Assembly: GCA_963664285.2 (NCBI GenBank)
Contig: CAXXNX010000060.1
Coordinates: forward strand, 37,229 to 101,228
DNA from: JAJCYL01 sp963664285
GTDB lineage: Bacteria; Bacteroidota; Bacteroidia; Cytophagales; Cyclobacteriaceae
Direction: 5' to 3'
DNA length: 64,000 nt
Shown: piece by piece, positions 48,787-57,008 of the stretch
How the letters are laid out: every line of letters begins with the position of its first letter
Numbering within the stretch: the first letter of the stretch is position 1
The notes under the pieces: model-generated
The model's input: only the letters and a program-made list of their open reading frames with translations
Database searches by the model: none
Told to the model about the DNA's origin: nothing
Position numbers and translations under genes: made by a program

Positions 48787-50028
48787 GTATATAGTTTTCT
48801 ATATAGTATATCAATAATAAAAGTTCTATCTTAGCAGTTGGACCAAAAATAGTGAACCCTATGCCATTTGAGAGTAAAAGAGCGAAAATATCATTTACGA
48901 CAAAGGAACGGCAAACATTGGAGGTTATAAGTAAATCACGGGTTGAGGCCAAATCACGGGTTGAAAGGGCGAAAATGCTTCTTGGTTATTGGAAAGGGCA
49001 AAGCATCAATTCGATAGCAAAACAACTTGGCACGAGTCGGCCAAAGGTTGAAAGGACTGTTGATAGGGCAATAGGATACGGTATACTGACCTCTCTGAAC
49101 GACCTTCCCAGAAAAGGGGCAACCCCAAAGATCACCAATGAGGCCAGGGCATGGTTTTTATCGATAGCTTGCACAAAACCAAAAGACTTGGGCATGGCCT
49201 CAGAATTTTGGACCTATAATGCATTGGCCAAGTATGTAAGGGGCAATTGCAAACAGGCGGGCCATCTTTCATTAGGCGAAATACAGAAAGGGACCGTTTC
49301 AAAGATACTGTCGAAAAGTGATGTAAAGCCCCACAAACTATCTTATTACCTAGAAAAGAAAGACCCTGACTTTGACCGAAAGATGTCCCAGGTATTGCAT
49401 GTTTATAAAGAAGTGGCACTTTACAAAGCTAACAAACCGGAAGGATCAATGATTGCCATCTTGTCCTACGATGAAAAACCTGGAATGCAGGCGATAGAAA
49501 ATACCGCCACTGACCTAAGCCCCATAGCAGGCAAGCACCCAAATTGGGGCAGGGACCATGAATATAAAAGACACGGTACAGTTTCGTTGTTGGCATCAAT
49601 CGACTTGATTACCGGCAAGATATATGCACGGGTCGAGGATAGACATAGAAGTAGGGAATTTGTGGAATATTTGAAAGGGCTTGATGAACTCTACCCAGTC
49701 AGCTTTAAGATCAAGATAATCTTAGATAATCATTCGGCCCATATTTCAAAAGAGACAAAAGCATTCCTGAAAACAGTGCCTAATAGGTTTGAATTTGTAT
49801 TTACACCTGTACATGCTTCCTGGCTAAATCTTATTGAAGTCTTCTTTAGCAAAATGACCAGGAGCTTTTTAAGGGGGATCCGTGTAAAATCAAAGAAAGA
49901 GCTCAAAGACCGGATATTGAAATACATTAATGAAATCAATGAGATGCCAACAATCTTTAAATGGAAGTGGAAAATGGAAGATTTAACTATCGCGTAATCA
50001 TTGATATGTTAATTAAGAAACTTAATAC
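48787..50028 (+). mobile_element. IS630-family element nested in IS1380 copy G (1,242 bp)
   Basis: Target duplication TA (48785-48786 and 50029-50030) in the CTAG of the IS1380 transposase gene. Ends are as for the copy at 25050, with small differences such as GTATATAGTTTTCTATAT. Removing it restores the IS1380 sequence GTACTAGATAGCGG exactly. Confidence 0.95.
48852..49997 (+). CDS. IS630-family transposase (nested copy)
   Basis: 381 aa, complete, starting at GTG 48852. Differences from the 25115 copy include ERQTLE for EQQTLE, GTSRP for GTNRP and SPIAG for SLIAG. The DDE motifs SYDEKPGMQAI, ILDNHSAH and LNLIEVFFSK are intact. Confidence 0.95.
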   Translation: MNPMPFESKRAKISFTTKERQTLEVISKSRVEAKSRVERAKMLLGYWKGQSINSIAKQLGTSRPKVERTVDRAIGYGILTSLNDLPRKGATPKITNEARAWFLSIACTKPKDLGMASEFWTYNALAKYVRGNCKQAGHLSLGEIQKGTVSKILSKSDVKPHKLSYYLEKKDPDFDRKMSQVLHVYKEVALYKANKPEGSMIAILSYDEKPGMQAIENTATDLSPIAGKHPNWGRDHEYKRHGTVSLLASIDLITGKIYARVEDRHRSREFVEYLKGLDELYPVSFKIKIILDNHSAHISKETKAFLKTVPNRFEFVFTPVHASWLNLIEVFFSKMTRSFLRGIRVKSKKELKDRILKYINEINEMPTIFKWKWKMEDLTIA

Positions 50029-51131
50029 TAGATAGCGGATTATGTTCCCAGCCTACTTTAAGTCGATTTGAAAACAAGGCCGATCGGAGTCTGATCTACC
50101 AGATGAGTCAATGGTTTGTAGACCGTTATGTAGAGGAGTTGAAAGAGAAGACTGGTCAAATCATCATTGATGTAGATGGTACCGATGACCCTACTCATGG
50201 ATCCCAACAACTCAGTTTGTATAATGGCTATTATGGACAGACTATGTACCATGAGTTGTTCTTTAAGGACGGGAACACCGGTCAGGTCATTTTACCAGTA
50301 CTACGTCCGGGCAATTGTCACTCCAACAAATGGTTTGTGGCCTTATTGAAAAGGATTGTCATTAAAATCAGAAAAAAACTGCCCTCAGTAAAGATCCTTA
50401 TTCGAGCGGATAGTGGCTTTTCAGGAGCATCTTTTTATCGGATAGCTAAGCAGTTTGACCTTCAATTTTGTTTAGGTATTAGTGGTAATGAAGTTTTAAA
50501 GACTTTTACCAAACAGACTATCATTGAAGTAAAAAAGGAATATGCTTCAAAAATCATCAAACATCAAGAGTTTGTTGGCCCGTTTACTTACCAGGCCAAA
50601 AGCTGGGATCGTTCTGAAAAGCTGTACGCCAAAGTGGAGTCTACCGGAAAAGGAATGAATGTCCGTTACTTTGTGAGCAACTTTGAAGCGATGACCGCTC
50701 AACAGATTTACTTTGATTTTTATGTCAAGCGAGGTGATGCCAGTGAAAATCGAATAAAGGAACTCAAAAACATGACTTATTCCGACCGGCTTTCCTGTCA
50801 TCGCTACTGGCCAATTTCATGCGTTTAATCATCGCTACCCTCTGTTATGAAATGTTCCGGCAGATTAAATTATTAATTGCCAAAACAAAACACCACTTTG
50901 CTAAACGATGGCAAGTGGACAATATCCGGCTTTACCTGATGAAGGTTGGGGCGTGCCTGAAAGAAAGGAAAAGATCATTGACAATACAATTCTCAAGAGC
51001 CTTTAGATATCAATACCTGCTGGGCGATTTGCTTACGGTGAACTGACCGATCAGTTAAACAGTTTGGTTTAATCAAAAAAATGTTCTTCCATAAGAACAC
51101 AATAGAGCTTTGACTGAAAATTGAAAAATTC

Positions 51132-52206
51132 AGCTAAGTTCTAATTATAACAGCATTTTGTTTAAATAGCTCATACAGATGATAGGCTTGATCCGTTAAT
51201 AGCATAGTCAGAAACCATTGTTTCAAAGTTGTTTTACTCTCTCTTATTCGGTCAGCATAAGCATACCAATTCAGGTAGTTTTGCAAATATTTGGAACTGA
51301 CACCATTGAATGGGCGTAAGAATGTCCTAAGTTGAGTGTGAACATTGTTTACTTTTTGCAGATGGATTGTTTTATCATCTCTATCCACATGATCTTTGGC
51401 CAATAGCGCTTTGTGCTTTATGGAGGGGTTGTCTTTGGCAAAAGCCTTATAAGAAGGGTGCTTATCTGTAATCAAGGTTGCACCGTAGGCCAACTTCCCA
51501 TCCAATGCCTTTGAAATTTCTTCTTTGCTCAGCCGTTTTGATGCAACAGCTTTAAGGTACTTCTCCCCCTTGCGTTCAACCGCTGTTACTACCTGGACAA
51601 CTGTGACCTCTTCCTTTCCCATATTCCGTATGAAATCGTTTCCCCTCTTTCTTGCTGCCCTATCTAAATTTCGACTGCCCTTGTTGTTAAGTGCCAGTTC
51701 CAATTCATCACATTCTACTTCCGAGGATAACTGTTCGGGAACAAACTCATTTAGTGAACTCAATATCTTATGCCGCCAGTCGAAGCTTGTCTGGATGCTT
51801 ATTCCGATTTGTTTTGCTATCTTTTTTATCGGCATGCCCTGCTCCATGCAGCGCAGATAAGATTGCCATTTTGATTTAAGCTTGATGTCATACAAAGGTG
51901 TCCCTGTTGTTTCACTGTACCATCTTTTACATTCATTGCACTGATACATCTGCACACCTTTTTGTCTGCCCCTCTTATATACCTTCTCGCTTGTGCAATT
52001 TGGACAGGGTTTCTTCTTTCTTTTCTCTGCTATTTGTTGTTGAGCGGCAATCAATACTTTGCCTTGTAATTCCTGCTCCTGGAGCAACTCATCCAACAAT
52101 TCGGTTTGGGAACTTATCGGCAATTGTGCAAATAAATTTTTGATCTCTTGACTTGATATCATATAGCGAAGATAATAATAATTGCTGTGTTATTTAGAAC
52201 TTAGCC
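51132..52206 (-). mobile_element. IS1595-type element nested in IS1380 copy G (1,075 bp)
   Basis: Perfect 8-bp target duplication AAAAATTC (51124-51131 and 52207-52214). Terminal inverted repeats are AGCTAAGTTCTAATTATAAC and (reverse-complemented) GGCTAAGTTCTAAATAACA. Removing the element and one duplication restores the IS1380 sequence. Confidence 0.93.
51134..52162 (-). CDS. IS1595-type transposase
   Basis: 342 aa, complete. N-terminal zinc ribbon (PCPNCTSEKVYKRG and MYQCNECKRW), then a helix-turn-helix (IKKIAKQIGISIQTSFDWRH). The catalytic domain has ECDELELALNN, TLITDKHPSYKAF and the late HTQLRTFLRPFNGVSSKYLQ block. This is the architecture of ISXO2-like/IS1595-superfamily transposases. 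It is the intact counterpart of the fragment at 22387. Confidence 0.9.
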   Translation of the reverse strand: MISSQEIKNLFAQLPISSQTELLDELLQEQELQGKVLIAAQQQIAEKRKKKPCPNCTSEKVYKRGRQKGVQMYQCNECKRWYSETTGTPLYDIKLKSKWQSYLRCMEQGMPIKKIAKQIGISIQTSFDWRHKILSSLNEFVPEQLSSEVECDELELALNNKGSRNLDRAARKRGNDFIRNMGKEEVTVVQVVTAVERKGEKYLKAVASKRLSKEEISKALDGKLAYGATLITDKHPSYKAFAKDNPSIKHKALLAKDHVDRDDKTIHLQKVNNVHTQLRTFLRPFNGVSSKYLQNYLNWYAYADRIRESKTTLKQWFLTMLLTDQAYHLYELFKQNAVIIRT

Positions 52207-52369
52207 AAAAATTCTAACAAAAAAACGCTCTAATGTCCTTTGAAATCCAGAAACCTGGTTGATCTTCAAATTAATACATACACTCCAATCAAAAATAGTT
52301 AGCAACCCATTATTAATCCCAAAATTGGTGGCCTATGAATAATGCGGGTTAATACATTCAAAGACGCCC

Positions 52370-52760
52370 TCTTTATGTGGTCATTAAATTCTTCCTCTTT
52401 CAACAGGTCCTCTATATTCAGATGCAAACGATATCTCCAGTAGTGAGGAATGATCTCCGGTCGATTGATATGTTCATCCTCGGGAAATACCCGGCGCAGT
52501 TCTCCATCCATAGCCAGTAAATCCTGAATAGGAAAGATAGCCCACATACTTGGAGAATAGAGGTGTTGTTTAATCACCTGGTTAGCAACCCAGGGCTCGC
52601 AATAGAATGGAGCTTCCCCCTGATTCCCTAAGATATGATTATAAAAACGTTGTACCTTTTCCCTGTCTTCTTCCCACAATTGATTTACTTTTGCCAGTGA
52701 GCTGTCGTCACCAACAATTGCATAGTTATAATTCTTCCGAATAAAGTGTAAGAAACTCAA
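52370..52760 (-). pseudogene. malQ: 4-alpha-glucanotransferase (GH77, MalQ-type) C-terminal fragment
   Basis: About 125 residues: LWEEDREKVQRFYNHILGNQ, then EAPFYCEPWVANQVIKQHLY, SPSMWAIFPIQDLLAMD, and HYWRYRLHLNIEDLLKEEEF. These are the final barrel strands of Bacteroidota MalQ, which rearranges maltodextrins. The preceding several hundred residues are missing; the segment before about residue 18 (MSFLHFIRKNYNYAIVG) does not look like MalQ and may be junction sequence. The extreme C-terminus was cut by the IS1182-like element at 52369. Confidence 0.75.
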
Positions 52761-53103
52761 ATTACCTTCAGGTCAAGCGGCTCTGGCTTTCACAAAGTAC
52801 TTTGATCCAATAAAATCTCTATCTATCTTTCGGAGGAATCCAAAATAACTGGACTAAGAACTCAAAAATTGAATCGGGTAGAGTGGGGGTAAAAATTAAC
52901 AAAACCTTAAATGTATCATTCCGTACATCTTAGACTGGCAACATTTGTGCATTATTTAACGTAAATGTCGTCTATCTGACAGACGTGAGCTGTCCAAGTC
53001 TGTTTCTTTGCGGCCGATTTGAGATCAAAATATTTCCAGAAAGGTTATAACAAAAAGAAACTAACCTAGTTACAATAAAAAAAATAGAGAGAAAAGATAC
53101 AAT
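52761..53103. other. Intergenic leader upstream of rpoD
   Basis: No gene recognised. It presumably contains the rpoD promoter and a leader, but no -33/-7 pair stands out. There is a small dyad CGTC-TATCTGACA-GACG near 52967-52983. The 5' edge is the truncated malQ side. Confidence 0.4.
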
Positions 53104-53970
53104 ATGAGACAACTTAAGATTTCGCAAAATATTACCAACAGGGAAAGTCAATCATTAGAAAAATACTTTAATGACGTAAATAAAGTTGATCTTTTGACTG
53201 TCGATGAAGAAGTTGATTTGGCGAAAAGGATCCGTGAAGGCGACCAACTGGCCCTGGAAAAATTGGTTAAAGCCAATTTGAGGTTTGTTGTATCAGTTGC
53301 GAAACAATATCAAAACAGGAGCTTATCCCTCAATGACCTAATTAATGAAGGGAACCTTGGTTTGATAAAGGCAGCTCAAAAATTTGATCACACAAGGGGT
53401 TTTAAGTTCATCAGTTACGCAGTATGGTGGATAAGACAATCAATCATGCAAGCATTGGCAGAGCAATCCAGATTGATCAGATTACCGCTTAACAGGGTTG
53501 GATCAATTAATAAAATCAATCAAGCAGCGTCAATGTTGGAACAGGAATTGGAAAGAGTTCCAACTGAGCAAGAACTAGCCGATTATCTCGGTTTGGATGT
53601 ATCAGAAGTAAAAGGCGCCCTAGATTCGGTAACAAGACAAGTTTCTGTTGACGCTCCTTTCGGTGACGATGACAGCGGGTCTCTCCTTGACGTTCTGGAG
53701 GATAAAAACGTCAAAGGCACTGATCGCGATCTTACTTACAGCGCTTCATTAAGGGTTGAAGTTGAAAGATCATTATCCAGACTTTCAGAAAGAGAGCGCC
53801 AGGTAATTAAGATGTTTTTTGGAATTGGCTGTAAAGAGGCGTTATCGCTCGAACAGATCGGTGAAATACTTGATCTAAGCACTGAAAGGGTACGGCAGAT
53901 TAAAGAGAAAGCATTATCCAGGTTAAGGATGAGCTCTAGGAATAGCCTGTTGGCTGAATATCTTGGCTAG
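53104..53970 (+). CDS. rpoD: Primary RNA polymerase sigma factor
   Basis: 288 aa, the short Bacteroidota form without region 1.1. Region 1.2 holds LEKYFNDVNKVDLLTVDEEV. Region 2 holds LVKANLRFVVSVAKQYQNRS, LINEGNLGLIKAAQKFD and FKFISYAVWWIRQSIMQALA. Region 3 holds RVPTEQELADYLGLDVSEVK. Region 4 holds LSRLSERERQVIKMFFGI and the helix-turn-helix LSLEQIGEILDLSTERVRQI. It binds core polymerase and recognises the TTTG/TAnnTTTG promoters. Intact and single, followed by a strong terminator. Confidence 0.95.
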   Translation: MRQLKISQNITNRESQSLEKYFNDVNKVDLLTVDEEVDLAKRIREGDQLALEKLVKANLRFVVSVAKQYQNRSLSLNDLINEGNLGLIKAAQKFDHTRGFKFISYAVWWIRQSIMQALAEQSRLIRLPLNRVGSINKINQAASMLEQELERVPTEQELADYLGLDVSEVKGALDSVTRQVSVDAPFGDDDSGSLLDVLEDKNVKGTDRDLTYSASLRVEVERSLSRLSERERQVIKMFFGIGCKEALSLEQIGEILDLSTERVRQIKEKALSRLRMSSRNSLLAEYLG

Positions 53971-53990
53971 GCTTTAAAAAGTAATTACTC

Positions 53991-54016
53991 AAACCCCGCT
54001 ATCGCGGGGTTTTTTG
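53991..54016 (+). terminator. Rho-independent terminator after rpoD
   Basis: AACCCCGC-TAT-CGCGGGGTTTTTT: a GC-rich 7-8 bp stem with a T run, 20 nt after the rpoD stop. Confidence 0.9.
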
Positions 54017-54087
54017 ATGGTCAATATTTCCATCTTTGGTTCATAGATTTACTTATTAACATATTTTAACAAAGGTAAAATGTAAGT

Positions 54088-55113
54088 TCAAGTAATAAGT
54101 GCAATTTTCCTTTGTAGCACTTGCTTTGCGTTTAGGTAATTAAATTTTCTAACAGGGCGTTCATTGATTTTGTTTTCAACAACTTTGATTTGCTCCTCTG
54201 TAACAAATCTAATATCTGTTTTCTTAGGATAAAACCTTCTGATTACCCCAATCCTATTTTCAACTGTCCCTTTATCCTGACTAGTATAGGGACGAGTGAA
54301 ATAGGCATCCACATCAAGGGATTGAGCAATCAACTCATGTTTAGAAAATGCCATATCATTATCAAAAGTGAGTGTTTCCAGTTTGTGTTTATCCTGAGAG
54401 AGTTCCTCCACAATAGCTTCGGCCATTTGATCGGCATTTTTACTGTGCATCTTTCTGATTCTGGTAAAAAGACTTGCTCGGTCTGTCATCACCAACAAAG
54501 AGCCTTTGTGGTTTTTACCCATCATTAAATCGACTTCTATATCTCCCAATCGTTCCCTTTTGTTAATGATCTGGGGTCGCTGTTCAATTGATACCCTATT
54601 CGGGATAATACCTCTACGATCTTTTCTGTTTCCTCGTTTGCGCCTTCGTTTGCCATGTTTTAGATATGTGTATAGTTGTTTGTATTCTTGGTTCTCCTGG
54701 CGGTTGGTGTGCTTACATTCCCATATCCATTGGTAAATCCATTCATGGCTAAGTGGACATTCTCTCGTTTTCTTTCCCTGATGGCTGATCAATTCAGGAC
54801 TCCATCTATCTTCTTGGAGCCGGTTAACTATCCAGTCTTTCATGGGTTTGGTGAAAATCACTCTTTTTGGCTTTTCTTGATGACGAAGATTGGTCCTCCT
54901 TTGTGCATTTGCTGTTCGATAGACACCAGCTCCCCTACCTCTTGAACCCACATTTCGCTTAAGCTCACGTGAGATCGTAGATGGGTGAAAATGAACGATA
55001 CAGGCAATCTCCTTTTGAGTAGCTCCTGTTTTCAATAATGCTTCAATTTGATACCTTTGATCAATACTGAGATGTGTGTAGTTTTTTGACATTTTGCAAT
55101 CCAAAGATTGCAC
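54088..55113 (-). CDS. IS30-family transposase
   Basis: 341 aa. N-terminal helix-turn-helix (LLKTGATQKEIACIVHFHPS, then TISRELKRN). DDE catalytic residues are in GDIEVDLMMGK, LTFDNDMAFSKHE and YTSQDKGTVENRIGVIRRFY. The stop codon TGA (54088-54090) lies in the host target next to the left end, not inside the element, so the protein's last residue (T) and its stop come partly from flanking DNA. The start could instead be the internal ATG at MSKNYTHLSIDQR. Confidence 0.92.
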   Translation of the reverse strand: MQSLDCKMSKNYTHLSIDQRYQIEALLKTGATQKEIACIVHFHPSTISRELKRNVGSRGRGAGVYRTANAQRRTNLRHQEKPKRVIFTKPMKDWIVNRLQEDRWSPELISHQGKKTRECPLSHEWIYQWIWECKHTNRQENQEYKQLYTYLKHGKRRRKRGNRKDRRGIIPNRVSIEQRPQIINKRERLGDIEVDLMMGKNHKGSLLVMTDRASLFTRIRKMHSKNADQMAEAIVEELSQDKHKLETLTFDNDMAFSKHELIAQSLDVDAYFTRPYTSQDKGTVENRIGVIRRFYPKKTDIRFVTEEQIKVVENKINERPVRKFNYLNAKQVLQRKIALIT

Positions 55114-55177
55114 TGTTCAGGCTTTTGAAGGATGAAAAAGCCCTTAAAAGCTTTTTCATCCTTCAATTGCACTTATT
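54094..55177 (-). mobile_element. IS30-family element (1,084 bp)
   Basis: Inverted repeats AATAAGTGCAATT at both ends. Flanked by AGT on the left (54091-54093) and AGT on the right (55178-55180), the short target duplication expected for IS30. It sits between rpoD and gldA. Confidence 0.88.
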
Positions 55178-55652
55178 AGTTGATCTCAGCAAAACTTTTG
55201 CTTGTAATTATTAATACCAGTTCTTAAAATTGCAGCCGAAATTTAGAAGCCGGCATATTAGCCTCATTCGACTATATATAACTACAAATTCTAACTCAGA
55301 TCATGTCTATTTCAGTAGAAAATTTGACAAAGACCTACGGCCCACAGAAGGCAGTTAATAATATCTCATTTGAAGTAAAAACTGGCGAGGTTGTGGGGTT
55401 TTTAGGTCCAAACGGTGCCGGCAAGAGCACAACAATGAAAATAATTGCGTGCTATATGGCCCCTACTGGCGGCGATGTAAAACTTGATCAATATTCCATT
55501 CTTAGTGACTCCGGGGAGATCAAAAAACGTATTGGTTATTTACCAGAAAATAACCCATTATACACGGATATGCCTATTATTGATTACCTGCGATTCTGTG
55601 GCGAAATACAGGGTATGAGAAAATCAAGCATTTCTGAACGAATTGGTGAGAT

Positions 55653-55686
55653 GATGAGAGCCTATATGGGGGCGATCATAGAAATG
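55653..55686 (+). repeat. Patch 1 in gldA identical to gldG 57395-57428
   Basis: 34 consecutive identical bases, beginning GATGAGAGCCTATATGGGGG and ending CATAGAAATG, shared by two genes that are not homologous. The flanking bases differ immediately on both sides. In gldG the segment encodes QMRAYMGAIIEMG in a natural protein context, so gldG is the source. Confidence 0.95.
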
Positions 55687-55770
55687 CGGAAAGACACAAA
55701 AGAATCGGAGAACTCATCAAAAGGTTATCGCCAACGAGTGGGACTTGCCCAGGCAATGATACATGACCCG

Positions 55771-55832
55771 GATTTAACTACATTCATTGAAGAACCATTA
55801 CCATTCAGGACTAAACCTAAAGTCAGCTTTTC
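55771..55832 (+). repeat. Patch 2 in gldA matching gldG 57483-57543
   Basis: Blocks GATTTAACTACAT, CATTGAAGAA, ATTACCATTCAGGA, TAAACCTAAAGT and GCTTTTCTG occur in the same order in both genes. The gldA copy has one extra base between each pair of blocks. Some extra bases (CC in GAACCA, C in GGACT, CA in CAGCTTT) are what the normal gldA sequence would be expected to have at those places. Confidence 0.85.
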
Positions 55833-56252
55833 TGAGATCAGGACAGTGGTCAAGAAGCTCGGTCAATGAAAAGACAGTACTTCTCAGTTCACACATTCTG
55901 TCAGAAGTAGAAGCCACCTGCAGTCGAATTCTTATTATCAACCAGGGACGAATAGTTGCAGATGGCTCTTCTGAGACATTGAGACAACAAGCACAAGGAC
56001 AGGAGCTTCTTACGGTTCAAATAGAATCCAAAAACGGAACTGATGTCGAAAAGGAATTACTTCTATTATCCTCAATTGCTACAGTAACCCCGGTAGAAGC
56101 TAAAGATGGGTTTTTCCAGGTCCAGAGTAAACCCGAAACTTCCTCAAGAAAATCCATCTTCGACCTTTGTGTCAAAAAAAAGTGGTACCTGATGGAAATG
56201 ACAGGCATAGAAACCAGGCTTGAAGATGTCTTCAGAGAATTAACTAACTAAA

Positions 56253-56990
56253 ATGAAGAGAGATATGAATAAGATATGGACAATATGTAAAAGGGAATTA
56301 TCCTCTTATTTTGACTCATTGATTGCCTATGTAATGATCATAGTCTTTCTGGGACTCAGTGGTTTCTTTACCTGGCTTTATGGAAATACTATTTTCCTGA
56401 TTAGCCAGGCCGATCTCGGCGTTTTCTTCGGTATTTCGTACTGGACGCTATTTTTCTTCATACCGGCAATTACCATGAGAAGCCTGGCGGAAGAAACACG
56501 TTCAGGTACTATAGAACTCCTTAGTACAAAAGCTGTCACTGATTGGGAAATAGTGGTAGGAAAATTTTTGGCTGCCCTTATTTTAGTGGGAATCGCTCTG
56601 GCTTGTACTGTTCCTTACTATTTGACAGTTAGTTCATTGGGTGATGTTGATCATGGTGCGGTATGGGGAGGTTATTTCGGACTTGTGTTATTATCCGCCG
56701 GTTATATCAGCATTGGTATTTTTGCCAGCAGCACCACCAATAACCAGATTGTTTCATTTCTATTGGCGCTGTTTATCGGAATGTTCTTCCAACTACTGTT
56801 CGATATACTTTCGTCCGGTTTTACCGGTACTCTGGGCAGCTTTTTTAATTTCCTGAGCATTAGAACTCATTTTGAGTCCATCTCCCGTGGTGTTTTTGAC
56901 TCCCGGGATTTCATCTTCTTCTTATCTATCATATTTATCGGATTGACCCTGGCTCAAACCATGCTTTCAAGAAGAAACTGGCAATCATAA
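56253..56990 (+). CDS. gldF: Gliding-motility ABC transporter permease GldF
   Basis: 245 aa integral membrane protein with about six transmembrane helices. Its N-terminus is typical (IWTICKRELSSYFDSLIAYV), with TMRSLAEETRSGTIELLSTK as the conserved ABC-2 cytoplasmic motif. Further helices are VGKFLAALILVGIALACTVP and YFGLVLLSAGYISIGIFASS. It starts a few bases after the gldA stop and ends 18 bp before gldG, so one operon. It forms the membrane channel with GldA, with GldG as accessory; required for gliding in Flavobacterium. Confidence 0.9.
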   Translation: MKRDMNKIWTICKRELSSYFDSLIAYVMIIVFLGLSGFFTWLYGNTIFLISQADLGVFFGISYWTLFFFIPAITMRSLAEETRSGTIELLSTKAVTDWEIVVGKFLAALILVGIALACTVPYYLTVSSLGDVDHGAVWGGYFGLVLLSAGYISIGIFASSTTNNQIVSFLLALFIGMFFQLLFDILSSGFTGTLGSFFNFLSIRTHFESISRGVFDSRDFIFFLSIIFIGLTLAQTMLSRRNWQS

Positions 56991-57008
56991 TAGTTAACTC
57001 AGAAAAAA

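Larger units (their letters stand above)
48487..51046 (+). pseudogene. IS1380 transposase of copy G, split by IS630 and frameshifted
   Basis: The frame starts at 48487 and reads normally to VIRKVL at the CTAG where IS630 entered. It resumes after 50030 with DSGLCSQPTLSRFENK. A single-G deletion near 50812 (TACTGGCCAAT for TACTGGGCCAAT) then shifts the frame before the last 75 codons. One residue change is visible (LGISGNEV for LGISSNEV). Confidence 0.92.
48402..52348 (+). mobile_element. IS1380-family element, copy G, interrupted twice
   Basis: The element's own pieces are 48402-48786, 50031-51131 and 52215-52348, together 1,620 bp, one less than intact. It is inserted in the IS1182-like element with TTAA on both sides (48398-48401, 52349-52352). 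An IS630 sits in its transposase and an IS1595 in its right-hand noncoding part. Confidence 0.92.
46713..52369 (-). mobile_element. IS1182/IS5-like element (left copy) carrying a nested IS stack
   Basis: The element consists of 46713-48401 and 52353-52369, together 1,706 bp against 1,705 bp for the uninterrupted copy at 59429. Ends are GGGCGTCCTTGAA and (reverse-complemented) GGGCGTCTTTGAA. At 48398-48401 its TTAA received IS1380 copy G. No target duplication links its flanks (TAATGT left, TCTTTATG right), because the left flank is gld-locus sequence and the right flank is malQ: a recombined junction. Confidence 0.88.
55303..56251 (+). pseudogene. gldA: gldA, gliding-motility ABC transporter ATPase, carrying gldG-derived patches and a frameshift
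   Basis: ATPase of the GldAFG transporter. The start is intact (MSISVENLTKTYGPQKAVNN), as is Walker A (GFLGPNGAGKSTTMKII). Past ISERIGEM the expected sequence is replaced by MRAYMGAIIEM, which is identical over 34 bp (55653-55686) to gldG 57395-57428. SKGYRQRVGLAQAMIHDPD (the signature region) is native, but the Walker-B/D-loop that should follow is replaced by LTTFIEEPLPFRTKPKVSFS (55771-55832), which aligns to gldG 57483-57543 with four single-base additions. The native sequence resumes at EIRTVVKKLG. An extra C near 55865 then stops the first frame; NEKTVLLSSHILSEVEATC continues in another frame to 56251. As written, the ATPase would be dead. Confidence 0.85.
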
